From Verrucomicrobiota bacterium (lineage in GTDB: Bacteria; Verrucomicrobiota; Kiritimatiellia; SS1-B-03-39; UBA6053): 64,000 bases of DNA. The notes beneath the pieces were generated by a model, which did not search any database, was not told where the DNA came from, and worked only from the letters and a program-made list of their open reading frames with translations. The stretch covers positions 1 to 64,000 of the forward strand of contig JAFIGC010000010.1 of the NCBI GenBank assembly GCA_020831635.1. The letters run 5' to 3'. How positions within the stretch are numbered: position 1 is the stretch's first letter; each line of letters begins with the position of its first letter. Positions 43,722-51,734 of this stretch are shown here, piece by piece. The position numbers and the translations under genes were made by a program.

Positions 43722-43975
43722 AGCACATGGCTGGCCAAAGGTCCGCGCCGATACCAGCCCGGCCCGTCGGCACGACGGACCGGGTATGCTGCGCAATCAT
43801 ACGTGGCGGGCTGAAAGTCCGCCCAGATCACCCGCGCCATGGCCGAGGGGGAAGCTATGCGGGCATATAGCCCGCGCGCCGCCTCAACAGTCTTTGTCCA
43901 AACCCTCGGACGGAACGCCGGCCTTTCCGACGGTCGGAAAGACCATCAGAGAGTTTTCCGGCCTTCGGAAAACAC
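43722..43975. other. Intergenic region with hairpins
   Basis: Convergent gap between the unknown gene and the AbiE toxin gene. Several short inverted repeats occur (GGCGGGCTGAAAGTCCGCCC near 43806, GGGCATATAGCCC near 43860). Two palindromes related to the 15614-15721 array lie at 43929-43945 (TTTCCGACGGTCGGAAA) and 43954-43972 (TTTTCCGG..CGGAAAA). They may end the transcripts from both sides. No gene is seen. Confidence 0.5.
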
Positions 43976-44821
43976 TCAAGAACCGCGCAGATCCGGCAGC
44001 ACGTCCTTCACCAGAAACCGGGCGTGTTCGAGGTAGTTTTCGAAGGGGTAGAGGGTTCCCCGCACGTTTTCGCGGACTTCGTTAAAACCGCGGGCGAAGG
44101 TATCTGTGAAGTTCTCGTCCCAGAGGGCGTTCAGGAAGTTTAAGGGAACCTCTTTGGCGTCGAAGACTTTATCGATTTCGTTCCGGCAGGTTGCGAAAAA
44201 TGCCTCGTCGGCCTCCTGAGTGAGCTGCAGGATGTCATAGAAATCCCGGGCTCGGTTTTTGTCTTTGCTGTAGGGGTAGTCGGGGTGCTGCTGGCAGATG
44301 GCGCGGAGTTTTTCCAGCACCAGCAGTTCGCGGGTGTAGCCATGGATTTCCACTCCGGCGATGACTTTGCTCCGCCCGGTTCCGCAATATTCATGATCAC
44401 TGATGTCGAGGGGAATGGTGGATTTTTTCGTGCCGGCCGGCACCAGCGCATTGCGTCGCCGGGTTTCCAGGGGTTCTTTCCGAAACGAAATGGGACAGAG
44501 TTTGAATTCGCAGACCCAACCGCCCCACCAGTCCGGCTTGTCGGGGTGGGCTTTTTGGGGTTTTCTGCGATGTTTGAAATCGAGGATGTCGTAGTCATGA
44601 GGTTCGAAACGGCGGATCAGGCTCTGGTGGATTATCCCGAAAAATTCATCAGGATCCTCCAGAGGATGGTCGAGGGAGAAGTCGGCATCCATGGAGAGGC
44701 GGGCGGTGAGGTCGTCCAGCAGCCGCAGGGCCGCACCTCCTTTAAGGTATATGTGCTCGGCCAGTTCCGCGTCGCCATAAACGGCCAGGACGGCTTCGGT
44801 AATCACCTGCTCAATCCGCAT
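43976..44821 (-). CDS. abiEii: AbiEii-type nucleotidyltransferase toxin
   Basis: A 281-aa nucleotidyltransferase-fold toxin of type IV/AbiE toxin-antitoxin systems. The family motif is IYLKGGAALRLLDDLTARLS followed by MDADFSL near residues 24-50 (the GG/S and DxD-type positions that bind nucleotide and metal). RARDFYDILQL near residue 200 is typical of the C-terminal half. AbiEii enzymes nucleotidylate tRNA ends and halt growth during phage infection. The gene overlaps its antitoxin gene by 11 bases and is transcribed opposite to the surrounding island. Confidence 0.85.
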   Translation of the reverse strand: MRIEQVITEAVLAVYGDAELAEHIYLKGGAALRLLDDLTARLSMDADFSLDHPLEDPDEFFGIIHQSLIRRFEPHDYDILDFKHRRKPQKAHPDKPDWWGGWVCEFKLCPISFRKEPLETRRRNALVPAGTKKSTIPLDISDHEYCGTGRSKVIAGVEIHGYTRELLVLEKLRAICQQHPDYPYSKDKNRARDFYDILQLTQEADEAFFATCRNEIDKVFDAKEVPLNFLNALWDENFTDTFARGFNEVRENVRGTLYPFENYLEHARFLVKDVLPDLRGS

Positions 44822-45506
44822 TCACCAGACCCCGGGGATAGTGCACCTGCCATTTGGGATCATAGGGCCATGACGATTTCGCGTCTTTATCGACAAAAAA
44901 ACGGTTGGTGGGGGGGAAGTGTTCCCGCCACCGGGCTGCCGATTCCTCTTGTCCGCTGTGGTCGAGAAAAAAACCCAGTGTCTGATGATATGGATAGAGA
45001 AAATCCAGTTCCCTGTAGTGTTCGATCAGTTTCAGGATGTCGAGCTGTTCGACAGCCTCCTCGAACAGACCGGGCAACGTTGTAATCCCCCCATTGTAGT
45101 GCGGGGCCACCACCGCATCGATCAAGCAGCGCTCCAGATTGGTGATCCGGGAACCTTGAGGAAATCCAGAATCGTCGGAAGGAACGGAAACGACTCCAAT
45201 TTCATCATGCAGTCTTCCCGCGATGAATACGATGGTGCCCCCACCAAGATTCTCAGTGTCACCACTTCGCCGATGAGGTTTCAGGAACTGGGTTCGGATT
45301 TGTAAATCACTGAGTCGATCAGGTCTTGATCGGTTTGAACCCACATCTCGTTTTCGGATGTAGACACGGTTGGGTACCTGGTTGGTCAGTCCGTGGTATA
45401 CCACGGATGTGTAATGACAGAAATGGCCACTGGGCACACGATCATAAGCCTTCTTCAAAAGGCTGCGTATATCGACGACCTCGGTATTTAAGGTGGGGAA
45501 TTTCAT
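44811..45506 (-). CDS. abiEi: AbiEi-type antitoxin
   Basis: A 231-aa antitoxin. The N-terminal region (VDIRSLLKKAYDRVP, GHFCHYTSVVYHGLTNQVPN, RVYIRKR) fits the AbiEi winged-helix/C-terminal pattern, and the block RITNLERCLIDAVVAPHYNG is typical of AbiEi proteins. Its 3' end overlaps abiEii by 11 bases. Known AbiEi proteins repress their own operon by binding inverted repeats upstream. Here a near-perfect 46-bp palindrome starts only seven bases before the ATG, and a 58-bp perfect palindrome with the same core lies about 107 bases further. No good ribosome-binding site is seen. Confidence 0.78.
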   Translation of the reverse strand: MKFPTLNTEVVDIRSLLKKAYDRVPSGHFCHYTSVVYHGLTNQVPNRVYIRKRDVGSNRSRPDRLSDLQIRTQFLKPHRRSGDTENLGGGTIVFIAGRLHDEIGVVSVPSDDSGFPQGSRITNLERCLIDAVVAPHYNGGITTLPGLFEEAVEQLDILKLIEHYRELDFLYPYHQTLGFFLDHSGQEESAARWREHFPPTNRFFVDKDAKSSWPYDPKWQVHYPRGLVNAD

Positions 45507-45512
45507 TTTTAT

Positions 45513-45558
45513 AGCTCTAACATGATAACCGTGCTAGCACGGTTATCATGTTCGAGCT
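45513..45558. promoter_or_regulatory. 46-bp palindrome at the abiEi start, probable operator
   Basis: Perfectly self-complementary except for one mismatched pair (45518/45553), centred on CTAG at 45534-45537. Its core AACCGTGCTAGCACGGTT is shared with the palindrome at 45614-45671, but the outer arms differ. It lies seven bases before the abiEi ATG. A possible minus-strand -35 (TTGACT, 45563-45568) is next to it, so a bound protein would block that promoter. Confidence 0.75.
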
Positions 45559-45613
45559 TAAAAGTCAATACCTCGGGATGGTTTTATTTTAGAAAGTCAA
45601 AAGGAATTGATTT

Positions 45614-45671
45614 TCCACATGCCTGGTGTAGGCAACCGTGCTAGCACGGTTGCCTACACCAGGCATGTGGA
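45614..45671. promoter_or_regulatory. 58-bp perfect palindrome with the same core
   Basis: Fully self-complementary across 58 bases, centred on CTAG at 45641-45644, with arms built on CCACATGCCTGGTGTAGG. Its 18-base core is identical to the palindrome at 45513-45558. The centres are 107 bases apart. It ends 73 bases before the AlbA_2 gene, so the pair sits in the divergent control region of both units. Confidence 0.8.
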
Positions 45672-45744
45672 TTTCCGTGTCTTGAAGTCCGTAAGTTGAA
45701 AATTTGTTTTCTCTTTATCCAAGGGAGATTAGATTCGGAAAGTC

Positions 45745-46983
45745 ATGGATCTTATGATATTGGAAAGAAAATCGATCATCATCATGCCTTTAACTGTAGA
45801 AAACCTAAAACAACTACTGAGCCACCCTGAGGCTGACCGGGTGGAGTGCACACGATCCACCACGGACAAAGACAAATTCCGAGAGGCGATTTGTTCGTTT
45901 TCCAATGACATGGCGGGACATGGGCTCCCGGGGTATTTGTTGGTGGGTGTGGATGAGAAGGATCCTTTATTTCGCTTGCAGGCCACAGACGATTTGCTGA
46001 AACAATTCGTCGGATATCGTTCCGACGGCGCGATACTCCCTTTGCCGGTCATGACGGTTTACACCCTGCCGCATCCGGACGGCGGTGGGGATGTGATTGT
46101 GGTGGAAGTCACCCCGCACGACCTCCCCCCGGTTCGATACAAAGGCCGAATTCACATCAGGGTCGGACCGCGAAAAGACACCGCCAGCGAAGCGGAGGAG
46201 CGCGTGCTCATGGAACGACGCAGCTCCAATTTCCCCACTTTCGATGCGACCCCGTGCCCGGAAGGAGAACTGTCTCGGTTGGATTTGGATATGTTTCAGC
46301 ACACCTATCGTCCGGCGGCGATTGACCGGGAGGTGATCGAAGAGAATCATCGAGAGGTGGTGGAGCAACTTGCCGCTTTACGCTTTTACAACCTGAGACG
46401 GTCTTGTCCTACCAACGCCGGGATGCTGGTTTTCGGCGACGATCCATTGGATATTTTCCCGGGGGCCAAAATTCAGTTTGTTCAGTTCGACGGACCGGAT
46501 TTATCCGACGAGCCTTTGGCCGAAAAACTTTTCACGGGGAACCTTCTGACTCAGTTGCGCGAACTGGAGGTATTTCTCTCGGGAAGATTCTCCCAAAAGC
46601 CGGTCACGGCGGGAGCGCTGCGGGAAAAGGCGGTGTTCGACTGGCATCCGGACGCGGTGAGGGAATTGTTGATGAACGCAGTCCTCCACCGGAACTATGA
46701 ATCCACCAGCCCCATTCGACTCTACCAATTTTCGGACCGTATCGAAATCCAAAATCCGGGTGGGTTGTATGGCGACGCGTCACCCGAGAATTTCCCCAGG
46801 GTCAATGCCTACCGCAACCCCATTCTGGCCGAGGTGATGAAAGTGCTGGGATACATCAACCATTTCGGACGTGGTATCGCCCGGGCCAGGCGCGTATGCC
46901 AGGAAAATGGTAGTTCCGAGCCCGGGTTTGAATTGAAGACAAACCATTTCCTGGCGATTTTACCAAAGCACCCCCAACGATGA
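45745..46983 (+). CDS. AlbA_2 (Schlafen-like) DNA-binding domain protein with ATP-binding C-terminus
   Basis: A 412-aa protein of the type annotated as ATP-dependent DNA helicase-like or transcriptional regulator. The N-terminal AlbA_2 domain has DRVECTRSTTDKDKFREAIC followed by LPGYLLVGVDEKD near residue 60 and RYKGRIHIRVGPRK near residue 132. The C-terminal part (VRELLMNAVLHRNY, FSDRIEIQNPGGLYG, GYINHFGRGIARARRVC) matches the HATPase_c_4-like domain common to this family. The start could be ATG 45745 or 45784; neither has a strong ribosome-binding site. It overlaps the ParA-like gene by four bases and stands beside the two palindromes. The role in the island is unknown. Confidence 0.78.
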   Translation: MDLMILERKSIIIMPLTVENLKQLLSHPEADRVECTRSTTDKDKFREAICSFSNDMAGHGLPGYLLVGVDEKDPLFRLQATDDLLKQFVGYRSDGAILPLPVMTVYTLPHPDGGGDVIVVEVTPHDLPPVRYKGRIHIRVGPRKDTASEAEERVLMERRSSNFPTFDATPCPEGELSRLDLDMFQHTYRPAAIDREVIEENHREVVEQLAALRFYNLRRSCPTNAGMLVFGDDPLDIFPGAKIQFVQFDGPDLSDEPLAEKLFTGNLLTQLRELEVFLSGRFSQKPVTAGALREKAVFDWHPDAVRELLMNAVLHRNYESTSPIRLYQFSDRIEIQNPGGLYGDASPENFPRVNAYRNPILAEVMKVLGYINHFGRGIARARRVCQENGSSEPGFELKTNHFLAILPKHPQR

Positions 46984-47966
46984 AAACGATCGCATTTTTT
47001 AATAACAAAGGCGGGGTGGGGAAAACCACTTTGGTCTACCATTTGGCTTGGATGTTTGCAGGCATGGGACGTCGGGTCCTCGTCGCGGATCTGGATCCAC
47101 AGGCGAACCTGACCTCGATGTTTCTGGCGGAGTCTGAGTTGGAGAAGCTCTGGGACCCGGACCGGGAGGAGCACCCCAGCATTATGGCTCCGTTATCACC
47201 AATGACCCGTGGACTGGGTGACATTGGCGAGACGCCGACCCAACGAATCACAAACGCAATCTGGTTGATTCCGGGGGATTTGGCTTTGTCGAATTTCGAA
47301 TCGAACCTTTCCGAAGCTTGGGGAAAGTGTTTGGATGGTCAGGAACCCGCCTTTCGAACCACCAGTGCATTTCACCGGGTGATGTTGGACGCTTACCAAA
47401 AAACGGATGCGGATGTGGTGCTTATTGACGTGGGTCCGAACTTCGGCGCGATCAATCGTGCCGCGCTGATCTGTGCGGAATCGGTGGTGGTGCCTCTCGC
47501 CCCGGATTTATTTTCCATTCAGGGGCTTCGCAACTTGGGCCCGACCTTGAAAGACTGGCGAACTCAGTGGAAAAGACGGTTTGCGGAGAATCCCGCTATA
47601 GACCTTCCCTTGCCTAAAGGAATGATGAACCCGGTGGGCTACACGGTGATCCAGTTCGGGATTCGAGACAGTCGCCCCGTCAAAGCCTACCAGAAATGGT
47701 CCAATCGTATTCCTTCGACATTTGACTCATTGGTCTTGGAAAATCCGAAGGAAGATATTTCAAAAACCTACGAAAATGATCCGAATTGCCTGGGTATGCT
47801 CAAGCACTATCGCAGTCTGATGCCCATGGCCATGGAAGCGAGAAAGCCCATTTTCAATTTGAGTGCTGCTGACGGAGCCATTGGTGCCCATGCGAAAAGT
47901 GTCCAAGATTGTAAAGATGACTTTAAAAACTTGGCAAAAAATATTCTTGCGAAATACAAATTTTAA
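46980..47966 (+). CDS. ParA/MinD-type ATPase
   Basis: A 328-aa deviant Walker ATPase: IAFFNNKGGVGKTTLVYHLA (deviant Walker A, both lysines) at the N-terminus, VLVADLDPQANLTSM (A'), and VVLIDVGPNFGAINRAAL (Walker B region). Usual ParA proteins partner with ParB and a centromere; no parB, parS or replication gene is nearby. It is coupled to the AlbA_2 gene (ATGA overlap) and lies 38 bases before hsdR. The pair may regulate or accompany restriction, or be a separate defence element. Confidence 0.82.
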   Translation: MKTIAFFNNKGGVGKTTLVYHLAWMFAGMGRRVLVADLDPQANLTSMFLAESELEKLWDPDREEHPSIMAPLSPMTRGLGDIGETPTQRITNAIWLIPGDLALSNFESNLSEAWGKCLDGQEPAFRTTSAFHRVMLDAYQKTDADVVLIDVGPNFGAINRAALICAESVVVPLAPDLFSIQGLRNLGPTLKDWRTQWKRRFAENPAIDLPLPKGMMNPVGYTVIQFGIRDSRPVKAYQKWSNRIPSTFDSLVLENPKEDISKTYENDPNCLGMLKHYRSLMPMAMEARKPIFNLSAADGAIGAHAKSVQDCKDDFKNLAKNILAKYKF

Positions 47967-48003
47967 GATGCAAAACCCAATCATTATGCTTTGAACAGAA
48001 TTC

Positions 48004-51000
48004 ATGAGCCCGTCGGACACATCTGAAAAAGCATTGGAAACCCACATTGAATCGTTTTTGACCGGTTTGGTGGTGGCGACGACTGGACAGGCGGGCGACG
48101 CGAAGGAGGAAGGGCAATTCCGGACGCGGGGCAAAGGCGGGTATGAGAAGGGTGATCCGAAAAATTTCAATGCGGAGTTCGCGCTGGACGAGGCGATGTT
48201 CTGGCGGTTCCTGGAGTCCACCCAAGCGGAAGAATGCAAAAAACTGCACTACAAGCCGGATTGGAAACAGCAGGTGGTGGAGCGGCTGCATCGAAAACTG
48301 AAAAAAGATGGTCTGCTGGCGGTTTTGAAACGGGGCTTGGAGGTGGACGCGGCGCATTTTACCCTGCTGTATCGACTGCCATACAATCTACTGAACCCCG
48401 AGGTGGAGGCGCGGTTCGAGTCGAACGTGTTTTCGGTTACCCGTCAGGTGGCGTTCTCGTCCGACACCCGGCAGACGGTGGACATGGTGCTTTTCATCAA
48501 TGGTTTGCCGGTGGTGACGATGGAGTTGAAAAATCCGTGGACGGGACAAACGGTGCATCACGCCCGCAGGCAATATCGGGAGGACCGGGATCCGAGGGAA
48601 ACGCTTTTCCAGTTTCGGCGTTGTCTGGTGCATTTCGCGGTAGACCCGGACGAGGTGTGGATGACCACCCGCCTGGAGGGAGACAAGACCCACTTTCTTC
48701 CCTTCAACCAGGGGTACAAGCACGGGAAAGGGAATCCGCCCAACCCCGCAGGTCACCGCACCGCCTATCTTTGGAAAGAGGTGCTGATCCGCAAGAGTCT
48801 CTGCAACATCATCGAGCATTTCGCCAAATACACGGAGGTCAAAGACAAGAAGTCGGGCAAGGTGAAGCGGACCCTGTACTTTCCCCGGTATCACCAATTG
48901 CAGGTGGTGCGCACCCTGTTGGAGGACGTGAAGTCCAAGGGGCCGGGACACCGATACTTGGTGCAGCATTCGGCGGGATCGGGCAAATCGCACTCCATCA
49001 CGTGGCTGGCGTATCAGTTGGTGGAGCTGTTCGACCTGCGGGGCGAGCAGAATCTGTTCGATTCGGTGGTGGTGGTGACGGATCGTCGGGTGCTGGACCG
49101 TCAGATCGACCGGAATATCCGCCAGTTCGCGGAGGTGAAAAATCTGCTGGCACATGCGGAGAGTTCCTCGGAACTGCGGGCGCATCTGGAGAACGGTAAA
49201 AAGCTGATCACCACCACCATTCAGAAATTTCCGTTCATCGTGGACGGTATCGCGGACATGAGTGGCAGCACCTTTGGCGTGATCATCGACGAGGCGCATT
49301 CTTCGCAGGGAGGACAGTCGGCCGACAAGCTCAACATGTCCCTGGGCGCTTCGGAAGCCGAAGAGGAAGCCGAGGACATGGAGGAGCTGATCCTGCAGGC
49401 GATGGAACGGCGCAGAATGGGGAAGAACGCCTCTTTCTTCGCGTTCACCGCCACGCCAAAGGCAGCCACCCTGGAAAAATTCGGTGCCCGCACCGCAGAC
49501 GGCAGGTTTGTGCCGTTTCACTTGTATTCCATGAAACAGGCCATCGAGGAGGACTTCATTCTGGATGTCCTGGCCAATTACACCACTTACAAAAGCTATT
49601 ACGAAGTCCGGAAATCGGTGGAGGATAATCCCCAATTTCAGACGGCGCGGGCGCAAAAGAAATTGCGGAGCTTCGTGGAGGGCGATCAGCAGACCATCGA
49701 CGCGAAGGCCTCGATCATGATCGACCATTTTCTGCTCAAGGTTGTGGCCGCGAAAAAGCTGAAGGGACAGGCCCGGGGCATGGTGGTGACCCGAAACATT
49801 GAAAGCGCGATTCGGTATTACCAGGCCATCCAGCGTTTATTGAAAGAACAAGGAGCGCGGTTCCAAGCGATTGTGGCGTTTTCTGGCTCGAAAACGGTGG
49901 ATGGGATCGAGCACACGGAGGAGTCCATGAACGGATTTCCCTCCAAAGACCTTACGGAGAGGTTCGCGCAACCCTGTACGGCGGAGGATCCGGGCTATCG
50001 TTTGCTGGTGGTGGCCAATAAATTCCTTACCGGGTTCGATGAACCCTTGCTGCACAGCATGTACGTGGACAAGCGGTTGCAGGGCGTACAGGCCGTGCAG
50101 GCGCTTTCCCGGCTGAACCGCTGCAACGAAGCCATGGGCAAGCGGGACACGTTTATCCTGGATTTTTACAACAGCGCGTCGGAAATCCAGAAGGCCTTCG
50201 ATCCGTTTTACACCGCCACCTCCCTGTCCGAACCCACGGACGTGAATGTGCTGCACGATCTCCGGGAAGCCTTGGAGGAAGTCCAAGTGTATACGCAGGA
50301 GGATCTGGATCGATTCAACAGCCTGTTTTTCAAAGGGGAGGATGCCGAGAAATTGCATCCGATCATCGACGGGGCGGTGGCCCGATTCGATTTGTTGGAC
50401 GAAGAGCCCCTGAAAATCGATTTTAAAATCAAAGCCAAGCAGTTCGTGAAGTTATATGGTCAACTGGCCTGTATCATTCCCTTCCTCCAGGTGGAATGGG
50501 AAAAGCTTTTCTGGTTTCTGAAGTTTCTGATCCCGAAACTGCACGTCAACGATCCGGACGTGGACGAGTTGAACGGCTTGCTGGAAAGCGTGGACCTCTC
50601 CACCTACGGGCTCGAACGGGTGCAGTTGAACCAGCCCATTCCTTTGGATGACGGAGAGACGAGTGTGGATCCCGTGAATCCGAACATGCGCGGCTACCAT
50701 GAGGAACCGGAGGATGAATCCCCGCTGGATGAGATTATCCGGGCGTTTAATGAAAGATGGTTCTCCGCTTGGGACGCCACGCCCGAGGAACAGCGGATCA
50801 AACTGATCAACATTCTGCGGCATGTGAAAAAAAGCGCGAAATACGACGCTCAGGTCGTGAACAACCCTGATCAGCAGAACCGGCGCATCGCACTCGAATC
50901 CCTCATTGGAGAGGCGATCAACCGGGAGCGGCGCCGGGAATTGGATCTCTACAAACTCTATGCCGGAGATGCGGAATTCAAAAAAGCCTTGAACGAAAGC

Positions 51001-51045
51001 ATCATGCGCATCCTGGCGCTGGAGGTAGAGGAACCTCCGGCATAG
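48004..51045 (+). CDS. hsdR: Type I restriction endonuclease subunit
   Basis: A 1013-aa restriction and translocase subunit. The N-terminal nuclease domain shows VDMVLFINGLPVVTMELKN near residue 160 (PD-(D/E)xK Asp and ExK-like end). The SF2 helicase motor has HSAGSGKSHSITW (motif I, near residue 322), VVVVTDRRVLDRQID, IIDEAHSSQGG (motif II, near residue 427), FAFTATPK (motif III), and QALSRLNRC near residue 698. The C-terminus interacts with the methyltransferase. It lies 38 bases after the ParA gene and over 8 kb from hsdS, an unusual separation filled by other defence genes. Confidence 0.94.
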   Translation: MSPSDTSEKALETHIESFLTGLVVATTGQAGDAKEEGQFRTRGKGGYEKGDPKNFNAEFALDEAMFWRFLESTQAEECKKLHYKPDWKQQVVERLHRKLKKDGLLAVLKRGLEVDAAHFTLLYRLPYNLLNPEVEARFESNVFSVTRQVAFSSDTRQTVDMVLFINGLPVVTMELKNPWTGQTVHHARRQYREDRDPRETLFQFRRCLVHFAVDPDEVWMTTRLEGDKTHFLPFNQGYKHGKGNPPNPAGHRTAYLWKEVLIRKSLCNIIEHFAKYTEVKDKKSGKVKRTLYFPRYHQLQVVRTLLEDVKSKGPGHRYLVQHSAGSGKSHSITWLAYQLVELFDLRGEQNLFDSVVVVTDRRVLDRQIDRNIRQFAEVKNLLAHAESSSELRAHLENGKKLITTTIQKFPFIVDGIADMSGSTFGVIIDEAHSSQGGQSADKLNMSLGASEAEEEAEDMEELILQAMERRRMGKNASFFAFTATPKAATLEKFGARTADGRFVPFHLYSMKQAIEEDFILDVLANYTTYKSYYEVRKSVEDNPQFQTARAQKKLRSFVEGDQQTIDAKASIMIDHFLLKVVAAKKLKGQARGMVVTRNIESAIRYYQAIQRLLKEQGARFQAIVAFSGSKTVDGIEHTEESMNGFPSKDLTERFAQPCTAEDPGYRLLVVANKFLTGFDEPLLHSMYVDKRLQGVQAVQALSRLNRCNEAMGKRDTFILDFYNSASEIQKAFDPFYTATSLSEPTDVNVLHDLREALEEVQVYTQEDLDRFNSLFFKGEDAEKLHPIIDGAVARFDLLDEEPLKIDFKIKAKQFVKLYGQLACIIPFLQVEWEKLFWFLKFLIPKLHVNDPDVDELNGLLESVDLSTYGLERVQLNQPIPLDDGETSVDPVNPNMRGYHEEPEDESPLDEIIRAFNERWFSAWDATPEEQRIKLINILRHVKKSAKYDAQVVNNPDQQNRRIALESLIGEAINRERRRELDLYKLYAGDAEFKKALNESIMRILALEVEEPPA

Positions 51046-51103
51046 GGGATGCATATAAAAAATCCGCCACTATCTTTTTCAGAAGCCTATCGCCCGATTC
51101 CCA

Positions 51104-51643
51104 ATGAATGCCCCAACCATCCGACCTTCAACCCCAGCGGACCTCGAATCCATTCGGCAGGTTCATCTACACGCGTTCCCGGAAAGTGAAAACGAACGGG
51201 TGGCACGCCTGGCTCTGGAGTTGTGTGCGGAGACCGGGACGCGCCCTACCGTCTCCCTTCTGGCGGAACAGGAGGGCAAGGTTGTGGGACATGTGGTGTT
51301 CAGTCCGGTGACGCTGACGGGTGCCGAGGAGGTTTCCTGCTACACTCTGGCTCCACTGGGCGTAATGCCTGACATGCAAAAGCGCGGGATCGGGACCGGT
51401 TTGGTGAAGGCAGGATTGAAACAACTCGAAAATGACGGGGTTCAACTCGTTTTCGTCTATGGAGACCCCGCCTACTATGGCCGGTTCGGGTTTTCGCAGG
51501 AACTCGCGCGAACCTACGTGCCGCCCTACCCGCTTTCTCTCCCGTTTGGTTGGCAGGCTTTGGCTTTTTCCGACCCCGGATCCATGGCGCATCCTATCCA
51601 CATGCGTCTGGCGGACGCTTTGTCCCACCCCGATTTGTGGTGA
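51104..51643 (+). CDS. GNAT family N-acetyltransferase (YhbS type)
   Basis: A 179-aa GNAT protein. The acetyl-CoA-binding motif A is visible as LAPLGVMPDMQKRGIGTGLVK near residue 90, followed by VFVYGDPAYYGRFGFSQEL near residue 118, the YhbS-type end. Such proteins acetylate small molecules or proteins; the substrate is unknown. It begins about 60 bases after hsdR and is probably not part of the restriction system. Confidence 0.84.
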   Translation: MNAPTIRPSTPADLESIRQVHLHAFPESENERVARLALELCAETGTRPTVSLLAEQEGKVVGHVVFSPVTLTGAEEVSCYTLAPLGVMPDMQKRGIGTGLVKAGLKQLENDGVQLVFVYGDPAYYGRFGFSQELARTYVPPYPLSLPFGWQALAFSDPGSMAHPIHMRLADALSHPDLW

Positions 51644-51734
51644 AGAGGTTCGTCGAAATAAAATGCAATGGGTCAAAACCCAAAGGCGGCGCTTCCCCTT
51701 GACTTGCCACCCGCTTTCGGTCATTCTCACGGGC

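Noticed and set aside
45513-45671. Palindromes considered as ends of a transposon or integrase attachment sites
   Set aside because: No transposase or integrase lies between or beside them and there are no flanking direct repeats.
46980-47966. ParA gene taken as evidence for a plasmid or integrated plasmid
   Set aside because: No parB, replication initiator, conjugation gene or attachment site accompanies it, and it is coupled to AlbA_2 and hsdR.
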